Shown here piece after piece: positions 12,501 through 22,372 of a DNA stretch of 64,000 bases. Origin of the DNA: Datisca glomerata (Eukaryota > Streptophyta > Magnoliopsida > Cucurbitales > Datiscaceae); assembly GCA_003255025.1 (NCBI GenBank), contig QANY01009007.1, positions 186,001 through 250,000 on the forward strand, read 5' to 3'. The number at the start of each line of letters is the position of its first letter. Position 1 is the stretch's first letter. Under the pieces are notes generated by a model, which worked only from the letters and a program-made list of their open reading frames with translations, was not told where the DNA came from and ran no database searches. Made by a program: the position numbers and the translations under genes.

Positions 12501-15000
12501 TTTTTGCCATCACTTTATGTTTACCTCATGAGCAGCAGCGTGCTTTGTGCCAGGATATGCTTTTAGCCTCAGCATATGTCGTTGTGGTTCATTTATTTTC
12601 TTGGTCTCTTTTTAAGGATGGATGTGACCAAACAAGTTGGGGCAAGAAAATATTGCATCAAGGATTGAATATAGCTGGTCTTTTAGTATTAAGCTTTGCC
12701 TTAAATTAAACCATTTAATGGACTGTCCTTGGACTGTCATTTTGGGCCTTTGATCCTAGTGCTGAAGATATTTTCAGTTTCGTATGGTTTTGACCAATTT
12801 TAAAGCCTAATTATGCCAGAGATTGGTTGCCTGTCGTTTTCCCATTTTCTATGCTTAAATTTTTTTGTGAAGTTTATAATTTATGTCACAAAAGTTTGAT
12901 GATTTGAATTTTATGTCCCCTCCACCCCTCTATTTTTGTCCCATTAAACAGAGATATGGGAGCATGGTTGCGTATGTTTTGTGTTCTTTTCAACTTCTGT
13001 CTATGTATTTTTTGACTTGTTCAAGATGGTTTATGCCTTGATTTATTCTTGTTTAGGACGTACTACTTTATTTGGAAAAAGCATTTGGTGTTACTTGTAC
13101 AAGTCAAGGTGACAGCGGAATTATGGGGCAGCAACAATCGGGAAACTTAGTTTTAAAATCTCCTTCTGTCCCTGGTAGCTCGTCTGCTGCAGATTCTTCC
13201 AACTCAGATTTAGCTTCAGGTGTGAATGCCTCAGAAAATTCTTTATCAAGAACTTTATCAGAAGAAACACTGGAGTATGAATCTATGTTATCAACCCTGG
13301 ACATTGGAGGACAAAATTTATCGAGGCCAGCTGGATTTTCAGCGTCAAGTGATTTATCAAGGAACCCAGTTAGTAGTTCTATATCTAGTGTAGACCTGAA
13401 GCTTAAGTTGCAACTCTACAAGGTTCGGTTTCTCCTTCTCACTAGGAACCTTAAGCAAGCGAAACGTGAAGCGAAGCATGCTATGAATATTGCTCGTGGC
13501 AGAGATTCATCCATGGCTCTTCTCTTGAAGGCTGAACTCGAATATGCTCGTGGCAACCATCGTAAAGCCATCAAGCTGTTGATGGCATCAAGTAATCGGA
13601 CAGAAACAGGAATTTCAAGTATGTTTAACAATAATCTTGGGTGCATATATTATCAACTTGGAAATTACCATACAGCATCCGTTTTCTTTTCCAGAGCTCT
13701 CTCTAATTGTTCAACTCTTCGGAAAGACAAGCCTCTAAAGCTATCAACTCTTTCACAAGATAACTCCGTCCTTATTACATATAATTGTGGTGTCCAGTAC
13801 TTGACTTGTGGGAAACCTCTACTTGCTGCTCGCTGTTTCCAGAAAGCCAGTTTGGTTTTCTACGACCGACCCCTCTTATGGCTCCGATTAGCCGAGTGCT
13901 GTCTAATGGCTTTGGAGAAGGGTCTGGTAAGTACCAAGCAGTCTGCATCTGACAGATCAGAGATCAGAGTCCATGTTATTGGCAAGGGAAAATGGAGGCA
14001 TCTTGTATTGGAAAACGGGGTTTCGAAAAATGGACAAGTCAATGCAATAGATGGGGGTAATTGTTTTTTGGGTACCGATGGGCAGCCTAAGCTGTCAATG
14101 TCCCTTGCACGGCAGTGTCTCTTAAATGGCCTTTACTTGTTGAACTATTCTGAGTCAGGTTTTCTAAGTGTAAGTTTTTCGCCTAATTCCTCGGCCGAGA
14201 ATGAGTCATCAAATGAAGCGGCAATGTCCAAGAACTTAAATTTTAAGAATATACATGGTACTGATTCAAAGGGATCTCCTCTAGCTGCAGGCTTAAATCA
14301 GGTGAATGCAAATGGTGATGCCAAAGAACAAAAGGGCACAGCAATTCAGGAGCTTGTACAAAACTCAGTCTCATGTTATGAAGATATTTGCAGAAGACAA
14401 ACCCATTTAATTAAGCAAGCTCTTCTTGCAAACCTAGCCTATGTCGAGTTGGAACTCGAAAACCCATTAAAGGCATTGACTGTTGCAAGATCTCTTTTAG
14501 AGCTACGAGAATGCTCTAGAGTTTACATCTTCTTAGGCCATATCTATGCAGCAGAGTCTCTCTGCTTGCTAAACAGGCCAAAGGAAGCTGCTGCGCATTT
14601 TTTAACATATTTGTCTGGAGGAAAAGATTTTGGATTTCCATTTACCCAGGAAGACTGTGAACAATGGCGACTTGACAGAAATGCTGATTACGAAGAGGTA
14701 AATGGAGGACCAACGACCGAGGATCCTCATAGCATTGTGTTCCTTAAGCCAGAAGAGGCTCGTGCTGCCCTCTACGCTAACTTTGCCACCATCTCTGCCC
14801 TTCAAGGGGAACTTGAGCAGGCTCACCAGTTTGTTACAGAAGCATTGTCAATATTACCCAACAGTCGAGAAGCCACGTTGACTGCAGTTTATGTGGATCT
14901 CATGCTCGGTAGGTCGCAAGAAGCTGTTGCCAAGTTAAAACAGTGTAGTTGTGTTAGGTTTGTTCCGAGCGGATTAACAATGAATAATTCTTCTTCGTGA
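6523..15000 (+). CDS. CNOT10: CCR4-NOT transcription complex subunit 10 (TPR protein)
   Basis: Six coding exons joined by GT-AG introns: 6523-6753, 7292-7378, 8356-8538, 8637-8723, 8800-8871 and 13057-15000, all in phase 0, giving about 867 residues. This is close to the usual size of plant CNOT10. CNOT10 is a tetratricopeptide-repeat scaffold of the CCR4-NOT deadenylase, which shortens mRNA poly(A) tails; in animals it pairs with CNOT11. Visible TPR-like helices include LAKEATSHFQSGKYNECVEV (exon 1), VLHNIAIAEYFRDG (exon 2), AVIWFSLHEYAKALSVLEPL (exon 4), FNNNLGCIYYQLGNYHTA and ALLANLAYVELE (exon 6). The start is the first ATG after a leader free of other long frames. Exon 1 encodes a perfect triple NRDGS repeat. 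Exon 6 carries three quarters of the protein. Intron 5 is 4.2 kb and contains SINE-like insertions. Splice sites are inferred by eye from frame and family. Confidence 0.9.
6565..6609 (+). repeat. Three 15-bp in-frame repeats in CNOT10 exon 1
   Basis: AATCGAGATGGCTCA recurs three times in a row (last base of the third copy differs), encoding NRDGS three times in the low-complexity N-terminal tail. The repeats are almost identical at DNA level, so the expansion looks recent and may vary between alleles. Confidence 0.85.
9315..9487 (+). mobile_element. tRNA-derived SINE-like element in CNOT10 intron 5
   Basis: The insert starts with a pol III A-box-like GCGTGGCTAACAGC (about 9319), carries a B-box-like GGTTTGATTCC at 9368-9378, is richer in GC than the surrounding intron, and ends in an A run at 9482-9487. 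It is flanked by similar words, AAAATGTGTGCCAT at 9301-9314 and AAAATGTGTCATT from 9484, which look like an imperfect target-site duplication. The size of about 170 bp fits a SINE. The plus-strand orientation is the same as the host gene. Confidence 0.65.
11636..11810 (+). mobile_element. Possible second SINE-like element in CNOT10 intron 5
   Basis: A tRNA-like A-box TAGCCTAGTGGTTAAGG at about 11650 begins a GC-richer patch about 170 bp long. The B-box is weak (CGTTCCACTAGG, about 11708), and neither a clean A tail nor a convincing target duplication is visible. It could be an old SINE or another repeat. Confidence 0.35.
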
Positions 15001-15118
15001 TTTTGTAGCGGTGGCATCCCGATATCAAATGTCTGGCTCCACCTTTCAGATCAGGGCAGTAACTAGATGAGCAATCCTTTAGGTGGATTTGTAACATATA
15101 TATAGTTCATTTTCAGGG

Positions 15119-15124
15119 AATAAA
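15119..15124 (+). terminator. Polyadenylation signal of CNOT10
   Basis: A canonical AATAAA lies about 120 bp after the CNOT10 stop codon, followed by a T-rich stretch (15125-15160) typical of plant 3' end regions. Confidence 0.55.
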
Positions 15125-15160
15125 TTTTTTCTTTTATTTTTCTGTTTTTTTTTTTAATTT

Positions 15161-18100
15161 TCAAATCTAGAGTTCATTTAATAGGTGGTGTGGCTGTGTT
15201 TTGGTTTAGTGCAGATGCCCACCTTTCATATTTGAGATGTAGTGCTTCTGATTCATGTACTTGTGTTTTTTAGTCAGTCATTAGATGTCCGGTTGATATC
15301 ATCAAGAACAGAGACATTGGGTTCTCATTGAGAAATGGTTTGGAGAAAAAGGAAAAGAAGTTATTGCTCATTTGGATTTAAAATTCCCATTTCACCTCCT
15401 TTTGTACTTTTTAACTGTAATTTTTTTCCATTTACATTTTCAGTGCTCTTAACTTGTGCTCTCTTTTAATCTTTAACTCTTGTCATTTTCTTATCTTTTG
15501 GAATAACAATCATTCTTGAAATAGTTATTAGAAGGGACTGGTCAATCTTTCTTGGATGCTGTCATTTTTGAATCCCAGCTTTCACATAAAATGCTTTGTT
15601 TGGAAAGGAATTTTCCCTTTATGTTATAGGCTACACACTTCTGAAAACAGAGCCTTGTATTGTTGCTATTTTATTAATGAATTTGGTTGTGGTTCTGCAT
15701 TAATCTGGATTTTCACATGGTAGGTCAGTCACAATGACCCGCAGAGCTCACCCAATTTTGGGATTTCAATTTCGCATGAGAGCCTCTCAAACAGCAGAGT
15801 ATTCGTCTCTAGGGTTGAACTGAACCCTAATAGTATTTTGACACAACATATATATGTGTCCCCCAAGGTGTCCCGTGCAAAACAAAGCATATCCTTGTTG
15901 GTAAAAAACCCGTCAGCCAATACCACATATTTTGATAAAATAAAAGACAAGAAAAGTTCATGTGCCCTCTCTCTTAGTGGTCCTTTTTCTCAACCCTAAT
16001 TTCTTGGCCATTTATACATTCTTTCATCTCATCTCATCTTTTCTCTTTATCTTTCTTTCTCACTCTTTGTGGTGAAGAGTGAACTGTTCTAGGCAGAAGA
16101 TAAAAATCTTTCTTTGGTGAGGGACCCATTTCTGCAATTTAAGATTTGTATTTGTAGCAAATAGTGAGAATTAAAAAGAAAACAAAAAACTTTCATGGTG
16201 GTATTTTTCTATTTAGTGGGCAAGCCCTTGGTTTTGAAGTGTGGGGATGAAAAAACATTATCGTCCTTTGATTCTTGGTTGATTCTGTTAAATAGATGTT
16301 CACTAACTTTTTCATAATCTATACAATGGGTTGGCTGCAGATTCGATTCCTAGTAAAATTCTGCTCAAAGATACAATCCCACTGATAAATTTTTTGGTAC
16401 TTACTGAAACTTAGTATTTTTTCATTTCATTTGATATCTTGAAGTACTGAAAACTCAGTATTTTTCTATTTCATTTGATGACATGAGTGTTTATCTTTTA
16501 AATTTCAAGATCACAATCATTACTCTTCTCAAAGTATACATAAAATATCATATTTTAATACACGTGACAACAAATGAATAATAGAGTCTTAAGTTTTTAG
16601 TACTTTAGGAGTACTAGAAAATTTGCCGCATCTTATATTTTCATTTTCTACCATGGAAATGATTTAATGAAGATATGACTTTGCAGAGTAATTTCTGATG
16701 AAACTAAAAATAGTAGTAAAATCAAGTGTTTGAGATCAATGTGAACACTAAAAAGCCTAGGAGTGCAATTATTAAGAAGTTAGTCGGAGGGGACCCTCTC
16801 TTTGCTTCCTCTCATTTCTTTAATAAATCAAAAGTTGTTCGGTTCTGTTTAGAATGTGAATGAAATTTCCATTCAGGAGGCCCCCTTCTTCATCTATCAT
16901 TGCATAAAGGAATTGCTTTAAATGAGCCAATTTGCAATCTATTCCTCTTTTTATGAAAAGCTATTAGTCTATGGCATGGGTTTTGAAATGACAAAATAAC
17001 TCCTATATCTTCATTTAATTGAAATGACAAAATCCAATCCCCTCACCCCCAAAAGAAAATGAATACAATCTTAAGAGCTGTTGATATTAGAAATTGTAGA
17101 TATCATTTATGAATTAAATTGATGGGAATATTATTTAATTGAATTAGATGTTCTAGAATGTAAAATTAGCATGTTTGATAATAAATGAACCTCGTACATC
17201 TTTATTGAGAATATAAAATAACTGTATTTTTTTAACTAAACCAGATTATTATTGCTATATAATAATCTCAAATAAACGTTAAGGTGGCCTAAGCCTATCT
17301 CTGACAATAACTAAATCAAGTAATAAATTTTTGGAGGCGTAAGCTTATCTCTTATAATAACTCTTTCTGATTCAATCAAATAATAAATTTTTGGAGACAA
17401 GAAATAATACTAAACTAATTCTATCCGGACTAAGACCATCAGCGGAAGAATTACACTTCCTGTTAACCCAAATAAATTGAAAAACCTAAGACTTGATTAA
17501 GTTTAAAATTAACTTCATTAACTAGATTTAGAAGCCTATCTGAACAGACGTCGAACTTGATTCACGAAACAGCCAGGCTTGAGTCAGATTCCAAGACAAT
17601 AGATAGCAGCCCAACTTGAATTATAATATTGGGAATTGAAGATAACTATGGAGGGATTTAAGTGCCAAGAATTTGAAGGCATTCTATCCTCAGAAAATGA
17701 TGCTCTAAGAAATAAAAATTAAATTTCTCACAACAAATATGAGAATGACATTAGATTGCTATTCTCCCTCCAACCAGCAACAAATATGAGAATGACATTA
17801 GATTGCTATTCTCCCTCCAACCAGACAAAGACGAGGTTCGTTACAGGGAGGATTCTCCATTATCTTTCTCGTCATACTCTGCGAAATCTCGAAACAATAG
17901 AATTGATTTCAATAGTTTAGATTAATACGTCAAAACTCAAAAGATAAAGTAATATAATTTAATTACCCTCTTTAAAATCGTCAATCATTGAAATCAATTA
18001 CGATTTTCATATTTCTTGATCATGACGTCTAAAGTATTTGTGCTGTACTATATAGTAACTTAGATTTTATTCACATTCCACTTTTTTCAATAACTCAACA

Positions 18101-18851
18101 TCTCCATATTTATTGAAGCTCAAATGTGTTCTCAACATAAGTAGTAAATAGTAAATGCAAAAGCAATCACCTTTTCCTCAGCAAGATTTTCTTTTAAGGT
18201 TGTTTGGTTCACTTTTATCTTTTATAAAGCGTAACCCTTGTATGATTTATCACATGAAAAATAAGTAGGTAGAGATCCACAAAGAATGATTCCCCTGTGA
18301 GAAGCAATGTTGCAGACATTAATTTTTAATATCTTCAGTCCTTCACATTCTGTATTACATTTTTTTTAATTATTAATTATGGTTAATGGTTCTCATACTT
18401 ATTCTATTATTAAAATTAATTAAAGAAATAGGAATTCAGAATCCAAGAAAAATATTAAAAAACGAGGGATAAAAAAAGCCATCTTCAATTGCTTCTTTGC
18501 CTAAGACAAAGCACACAAACCCAACAATCTCAGAATTTAAAATAAATGGTGTACAAATATTGTAACCAAACATCAGCAATTCCAATCAAGAAAAGAAAAA
18601 AAGATTTGCAGACAGAGAGAAGAACAAGAACAAGAAGAAAAAGAAGAGAGAGAGAGAGAGAAGACTCGACATCCTCTCATGTCGATTCCATCCCTGCATA
18701 CATCATTCTAGCAGCCTGCAATATTCAAAACAAAACACCAATCAGCCAATATCAACTTATAAATTTAAAAGAACTAACACATGCAAAAAAAGAGATACAA
18801 TAAAAGAAATATTCTTTGAGGCATTTCAACAAACACTTAACTTAAAATTTT
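15161..18851. other. Intergenic region, no gene seen
   Basis: AT-rich DNA with stops in all frames. I see no coding family, no tRNA-like fold and no clear transposon ends. A 47-bp tandem duplication lies at 17731-17824 and a GA-rich tract near 18640-18662. Confidence 0.5.
17731..17824. repeat. Perfect 47-bp tandem duplication
   Basis: The unit that begins CAACAAATATGAGAATGACA and ends CTCCCTCCAACCAG occurs twice without a mismatch (17731-17777 and 17778-17824). Identity of the copies suggests a recent duplication. Confidence 0.9.
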
Positions 18852-19598
18852 CTACAGAGAGCAAGTGTAGCCAGGAGGGGGAGTTTTCCCACAAGTGATT
18901 AAGAGCTGAAGAGCAAGTGGAACGTAAATATTAAGGTTCAAAGCCTTAATCTTAAGAGTAGTGCAAAGGCAAGCAGCAGCCTCAAGCTCAACAAGCCCAC
19001 TTAGCACAGGGCAACACTCATTCACAGCTGGGTCACCAAGTCCAATGTGAACCAACCCACCAAGAAGGTCCACACAAGCTCCCAATTTCAATGTGTCAAT
19101 GGGGCAAGTTGCCTTGGCGGCTGGCGGCGGCGGGCATGGCTTCCCGACCGGAGTAGTGGGTGGCTTTTTCTCTGGTGGGTTCAAAATTGGTGGAAGTGTA
19201 ATGGGTGGCTTCACAATTGGGGGTAGAGTGATCGGTGGTGTCACAACTGGGGGTAGAGTGATTGGTGGTTTTACAATTGGGGGCAGAGTGATGGGTGGTT
19301 TTACAATTGGGGGAAGGGTGATGGGTGGTTTTACGATTGGAGGAAGGGTGATGGGTGGTTTTACAATTGGGGGAAGAGTGATGGGTGGTTTTACAATTGG
19401 GGGAATTACTGGGGGGATAGTGATTGGGGGTTTGACAATGGGAGGGAGATTAATGGGTCCTTTTGGGGTTTTGCCTTTGTGCTTGTGACGTCTAGGAATA
19501 GGCTTTTTACCACAAGAGCCACACCCAAGAATTGGAGTGGCAGAGGAAATGAAGAGCATACAAATGAGAAGCAAAGCATAACTCTTTGATAACTCCAT
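18852..19598 (-). CDS. Hybrid proline-rich protein (HyPRP), cell wall
   Basis: Intronless 248-residue protein in three parts. Residues 1-25 are a signal peptide with a hydrophobic core (ALLLICMLFISS) ending near ILG. Residues about 50-150 are a proline-rich region built from decapeptides of the type IVKPPITLPP, about ten copies with small variations, preceded by a basic HKHKGK stretch. Residues 165-246 are the eight-cysteine domain of the LTP/seed-storage superfamily, with the full pattern C-C-CC-CxC-C-C (CPID, GAC, ECCPV, ACLC, TCG, YTC). HyPRPs are secreted and become part of the cell wall; roles in elongation and stress are reported, but no enzymatic reaction is known. The start is the only Met before the signal peptide. 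The neutral Pro-Ile-Thr repeats resemble the 36-kDa-type proline-rich proteins. Confidence 0.92.
   Translation of the reverse strand: MELSKSYALLLICMLFISSATPILGCGSCGKKPIPRRHKHKGKTPKGPINLPPIVKPPITIPPVIPPIVKPPITLPPIVKPPITLPPIVKPPITLPPIVKPPITLPPIVKPPITLPPVVTPPITLPPIVKPPITLPPILNPPEKKPPTTPVGKPCPPPPAAKATCPIDTLKLGACVDLLGGLVHIGLGDPAVNECCPVLSGLVELEAAACLCTTLKIKALNLNIYVPLALQLLITCGKTPPPGYTCSL
19190..19480 (-). repeat. 30-bp tandem repeats inside the HyPRP gene
   Basis: About ten near-identical 30-bp units (plus-strand core GTGATGGGTGGTTTTACAAT) encode the decapeptide array. Several central units differ at only one or two positions, which suggests ongoing unequal exchange and makes the length prone to assembly error. 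Confidence 0.85.
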
Positions 19599-19685
19599 TT
19601 TTGGGTTTTCTCTCTCTAAAACAAAGAGAGAGAGAAAATAGTAGTAGGAGTGGTAGTGAAGGAAGAGTGTAAGGGGAAAGAGGAG

Positions 19686-19692
19686 TTATATA
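19686..19692 (-). promoter_or_regulatory. TATA box of the HyPRP gene
   Basis: Minus-strand TATATAA inside CCTATATAACTCC, about 90 bp upstream of the HyPRP ATG. A purine/pyrimidine-rich GA/CT leader (about 19608-19640) lies between them, as is usual for strongly expressed plant wall-protein genes. Confidence 0.65.
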
Positions 19693-19758
19693 GGAATAGT
19701 CAGGGTAAGAAGAGAACAAAAGTACTCTTAAAAAGCCAATCACGTGAACATGGGGCAA

Positions 19759-20462
19759 TGACTTAAAACTCTAAATGGGCAGCTGCCAAATTTTGCTAGT
19801 TGTCAATTACCTTGCAAATGCTTGAATTATTTTTGCTTTCTTTTGTTTTGGGAGATTTTTTATTGTTTTTCAATTCTATTATTGGGATCTTTGATTTTGA
19901 ATCTTTCACAAAGTTTACCTTCATTAACTTTTATTTTGGCTTCTTCTTTAGGCTTTCTGTTACTAGTAGGAGAAGATTTGTAAATTTTGTTTTATCAGTG
20001 GATGTGAATTGGTAGAGCATCTCTTCATTCCATACTCTATCTCACTCACAGCATTGGGAGAGGCTTATTGGGAAGTGTGGTCTTGGGTAGGCATGTGGTA
20101 CGTGAGAGTAGAAACACCAACCGGTTCTTATCTCATACAAGCGGGAGGGGACTTAAGACTAGAATTTTCAACTTAGTCTTTGTAACTTTTGTTTATTTTG
20201 TTTAGACAGAAAGAAATATGGAGTTTAGCAGGAAAGATTAAGGATAGCTCCTCTATCTTTGCTTTTATAGTTAGAATGATTAGTGTTGCAACAGATGTGT
20301 AAAATACAATAATAAAATGATATTTTAGTGTGGTTCGGTTAATTTACATACCTCCACAATTATCTCATTATCAATAATCATTGCACGCCACTTAACAACA
20401 CAATCACCTTACTCAAGTCCGATCACACCCAAATTTAAACTCAAACACATCAAAAGGTCACC
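19759..20462. other. Upstream intergenic region, no gene seen
   Basis: No coding family is recognised. Distal promoter sequence of the HyPRP gene may lie here, but I cannot point to specific sites. Confidence 0.4.
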
Positions 20463-20699
20463 ACAACCTTGGGGGATTGACCTAGTGGTTGGGCGGGCAT
20501 TGAGATCTTTACAGTAATGGATGAGGTCCTGAGTTTGAAACTCAACCTTACTGTCAATTCTTCAGGGCCAACATCACTGTGGGTAATCCTGAAATTTTAC
20601 CCGTGGTACACCTACAAGAAACTCTTGGACGCGGGCCTGTGCACTTGGGGATTTGTCAGAGCCCCATTCCAGATATTGGATGGTAACGTAAAAAAAAAG
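20463..20699 (+). mobile_element. tRNA-derived SINE-like element
   Basis: A GC-richer block begins near GGGGGATTGACCTAGTGG, a tRNA-like A box (about 20476-20493). It has a B-box-like GAGTTTGAAACTC at 20531-20543, about 50 bp downstream, and ends in a run of nine A (20690-20698). Similar words AAAAGGTC (20452) and AAAAAGTC (end) may be an imperfect target duplication. The body after the tRNA-like head is unrelated to tRNA, so it is a SINE and not a tRNA gene. Confidence 0.65.
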
Positions 20700-22158
20700 T
20701 CGCTAATTCTCAATCAGAGTAGAGCCAATCCATTAGCTTAAAAGTCATCTTCAGCACGAGCAAAGTCCTTTGACTAAGTCTCTCAATATCATGGAACCCT
20801 TCGGGAATAGAGCCCTATTCTTTTATCTCGAAGATGTCTTATATCTCTGGACATGATTTCATCATCACTACTGCCTTTATAGTAGAACCTCTTCTCACCT
20901 TTTGTCGAAATAGAGTCATTGAACTCTAACTACAACTTCATATTTTCTAACAACTTAAAACCATAATTCATTTTCTATTAAAAATATAATTCTCATCTAA
21001 AATAGAATATCACATTTCTTTTCCTAAAACAACCTCATAAATTAATATGGAAACTTGATCTTTTAGGAATTTGAGCACCAAATTCTGACAATGATTAGGA
21101 GGAGCTTTTGAATATCACATGGTGTGCAGATGTCACTCATTTCCGTCTGAAGTTCTAACAGATTTGGACGGAGGGTGCAACATTATAATACATGATAAAT
21201 GCGAGGGTGCTTAGTGAAATTTTTAAGACCCGGTGTATAAAGTGAATTTTCGTTGTAACTTAGAGTGTACTAGTGTAATTTACCCTACTTTTTTTATATG
21301 TGAAATAATAAGGGCTTCATCAACTTAGGGTACATTTACTAAATTTTTAGATTGAGAATTTAAATTAAGGATTTGAATTTAGAATTTGGATTAAAGATTT
21401 AGGTTTAAAATTCATAATATTATATTTACTATAAATTTGAATTATGTTGGATTAGATTATTTGAATTATGTTAGATTAAATAAGTTTACTATAATGTCAT
21501 TCCACTAATAAATTATTGTTTTGAGTGATGACTTAAAAATGGTACTTTTGACTTTACATATTAAATCCAACAAATATGTGGATTTGGATTTTGAATCTCT
21601 CATTTTTAGTTGGATTAGAAAATTATAAAAACTTATATTTCAATCCAATAATATGATGGATCCCATACAAAAATCTAAATCTTTTTTTTAGTAAACACTG
21701 GATTTAGATTACAAATCTAAATCTCTCTAATAATTTTTATATTCGTGTAACAATAGGGATTTATTGGAATTGTGAAATTACTTATCTCAATATATTTTCA
21801 AATAAAGCATTACAAATTTTGTTACATTTAATTTACCATTTACTTAACTCTTCTTAGCATACACCTTCACATAAATTTTTCCCCAAAATCATATGTATTT
21901 CTTTTTTTAAAGAAGCAAAAGCTATAAATTAGAAGAAACATCAAAGTTAATCAAAGATATTTCACTAGGATGCCACACCTCGAACGAATGAATTGTCACT
22001 TGCTTAAAAATTTCTACGAATATAATTTATTAAAAAAAGAAAAAAACACAAAATAGAAACGAAATGATCTAGCTCCAAGATAAAATCGAGAATACAAAAC
22101 TAAAATAAAATCTTAAAACGGATTTTAAATATTACGTTATTATCTTAAATGTATGTAC
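20700..22158. other. Intergenic region with a possible decayed MITE
   Basis: No gene. The stretch 21328-21775 is rich in inverted words (GGATTTAGATT / AATCTAAATC, TTTACTAAA / TTTAGTAAA), as in AT-rich inverted-repeat transposons of plants. I could not fix its ends or a target duplication. Confidence 0.35.
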
Positions 22159-22372
22159 TATGGATAAATAGAAGATGAACAGAAACAAGGAAGGAAGAAT
22201 GAAGTAGAGAAGAAGATAAGAAGAGAGAAGAGGAGATTATCTTTCATTAACAAAGAAAGCCAACACCAAACATACTTAAAGAGAAAGGAGACCAACAACT
22301 AGTAAAGGCTAAAAGATAAATATACCCTTGACTAACTAACAAAACTAAATCCATAAACCTATTCACTTAACA
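22159..22372 (-). repeat. 3' LTR of the minus-strand copia element
   Basis: Partner of 27174-27388. On the minus strand it begins TGTTAAGTGAATAGG directly after the polypurine tract. The last bases near 22159 are eroded (TA where TG is expected on the plus strand). Confidence 0.88.

Noticed and set aside
13072..13074. GCA/ATG-like start of the long frame near 13072 as the start of a separate 642-residue protein
   Set aside because: The frame continues upstream to an AG acceptor at 13056, and DVLLYLEKAFG is the internal continuation of CNOT10, not an N-terminus.
19093..19488. 131-codon Gly-rich frame on the plus strand
   Set aside because: It is the reverse complement of the HyPRP proline repeats; no independent signal or family.
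20463..20545. tRNA gene at the A/B-box pair
   Set aside because: The tRNA-like head does not close a cloverleaf and continues into a non-tRNA body with an A tail, so a SINE is a better fit.
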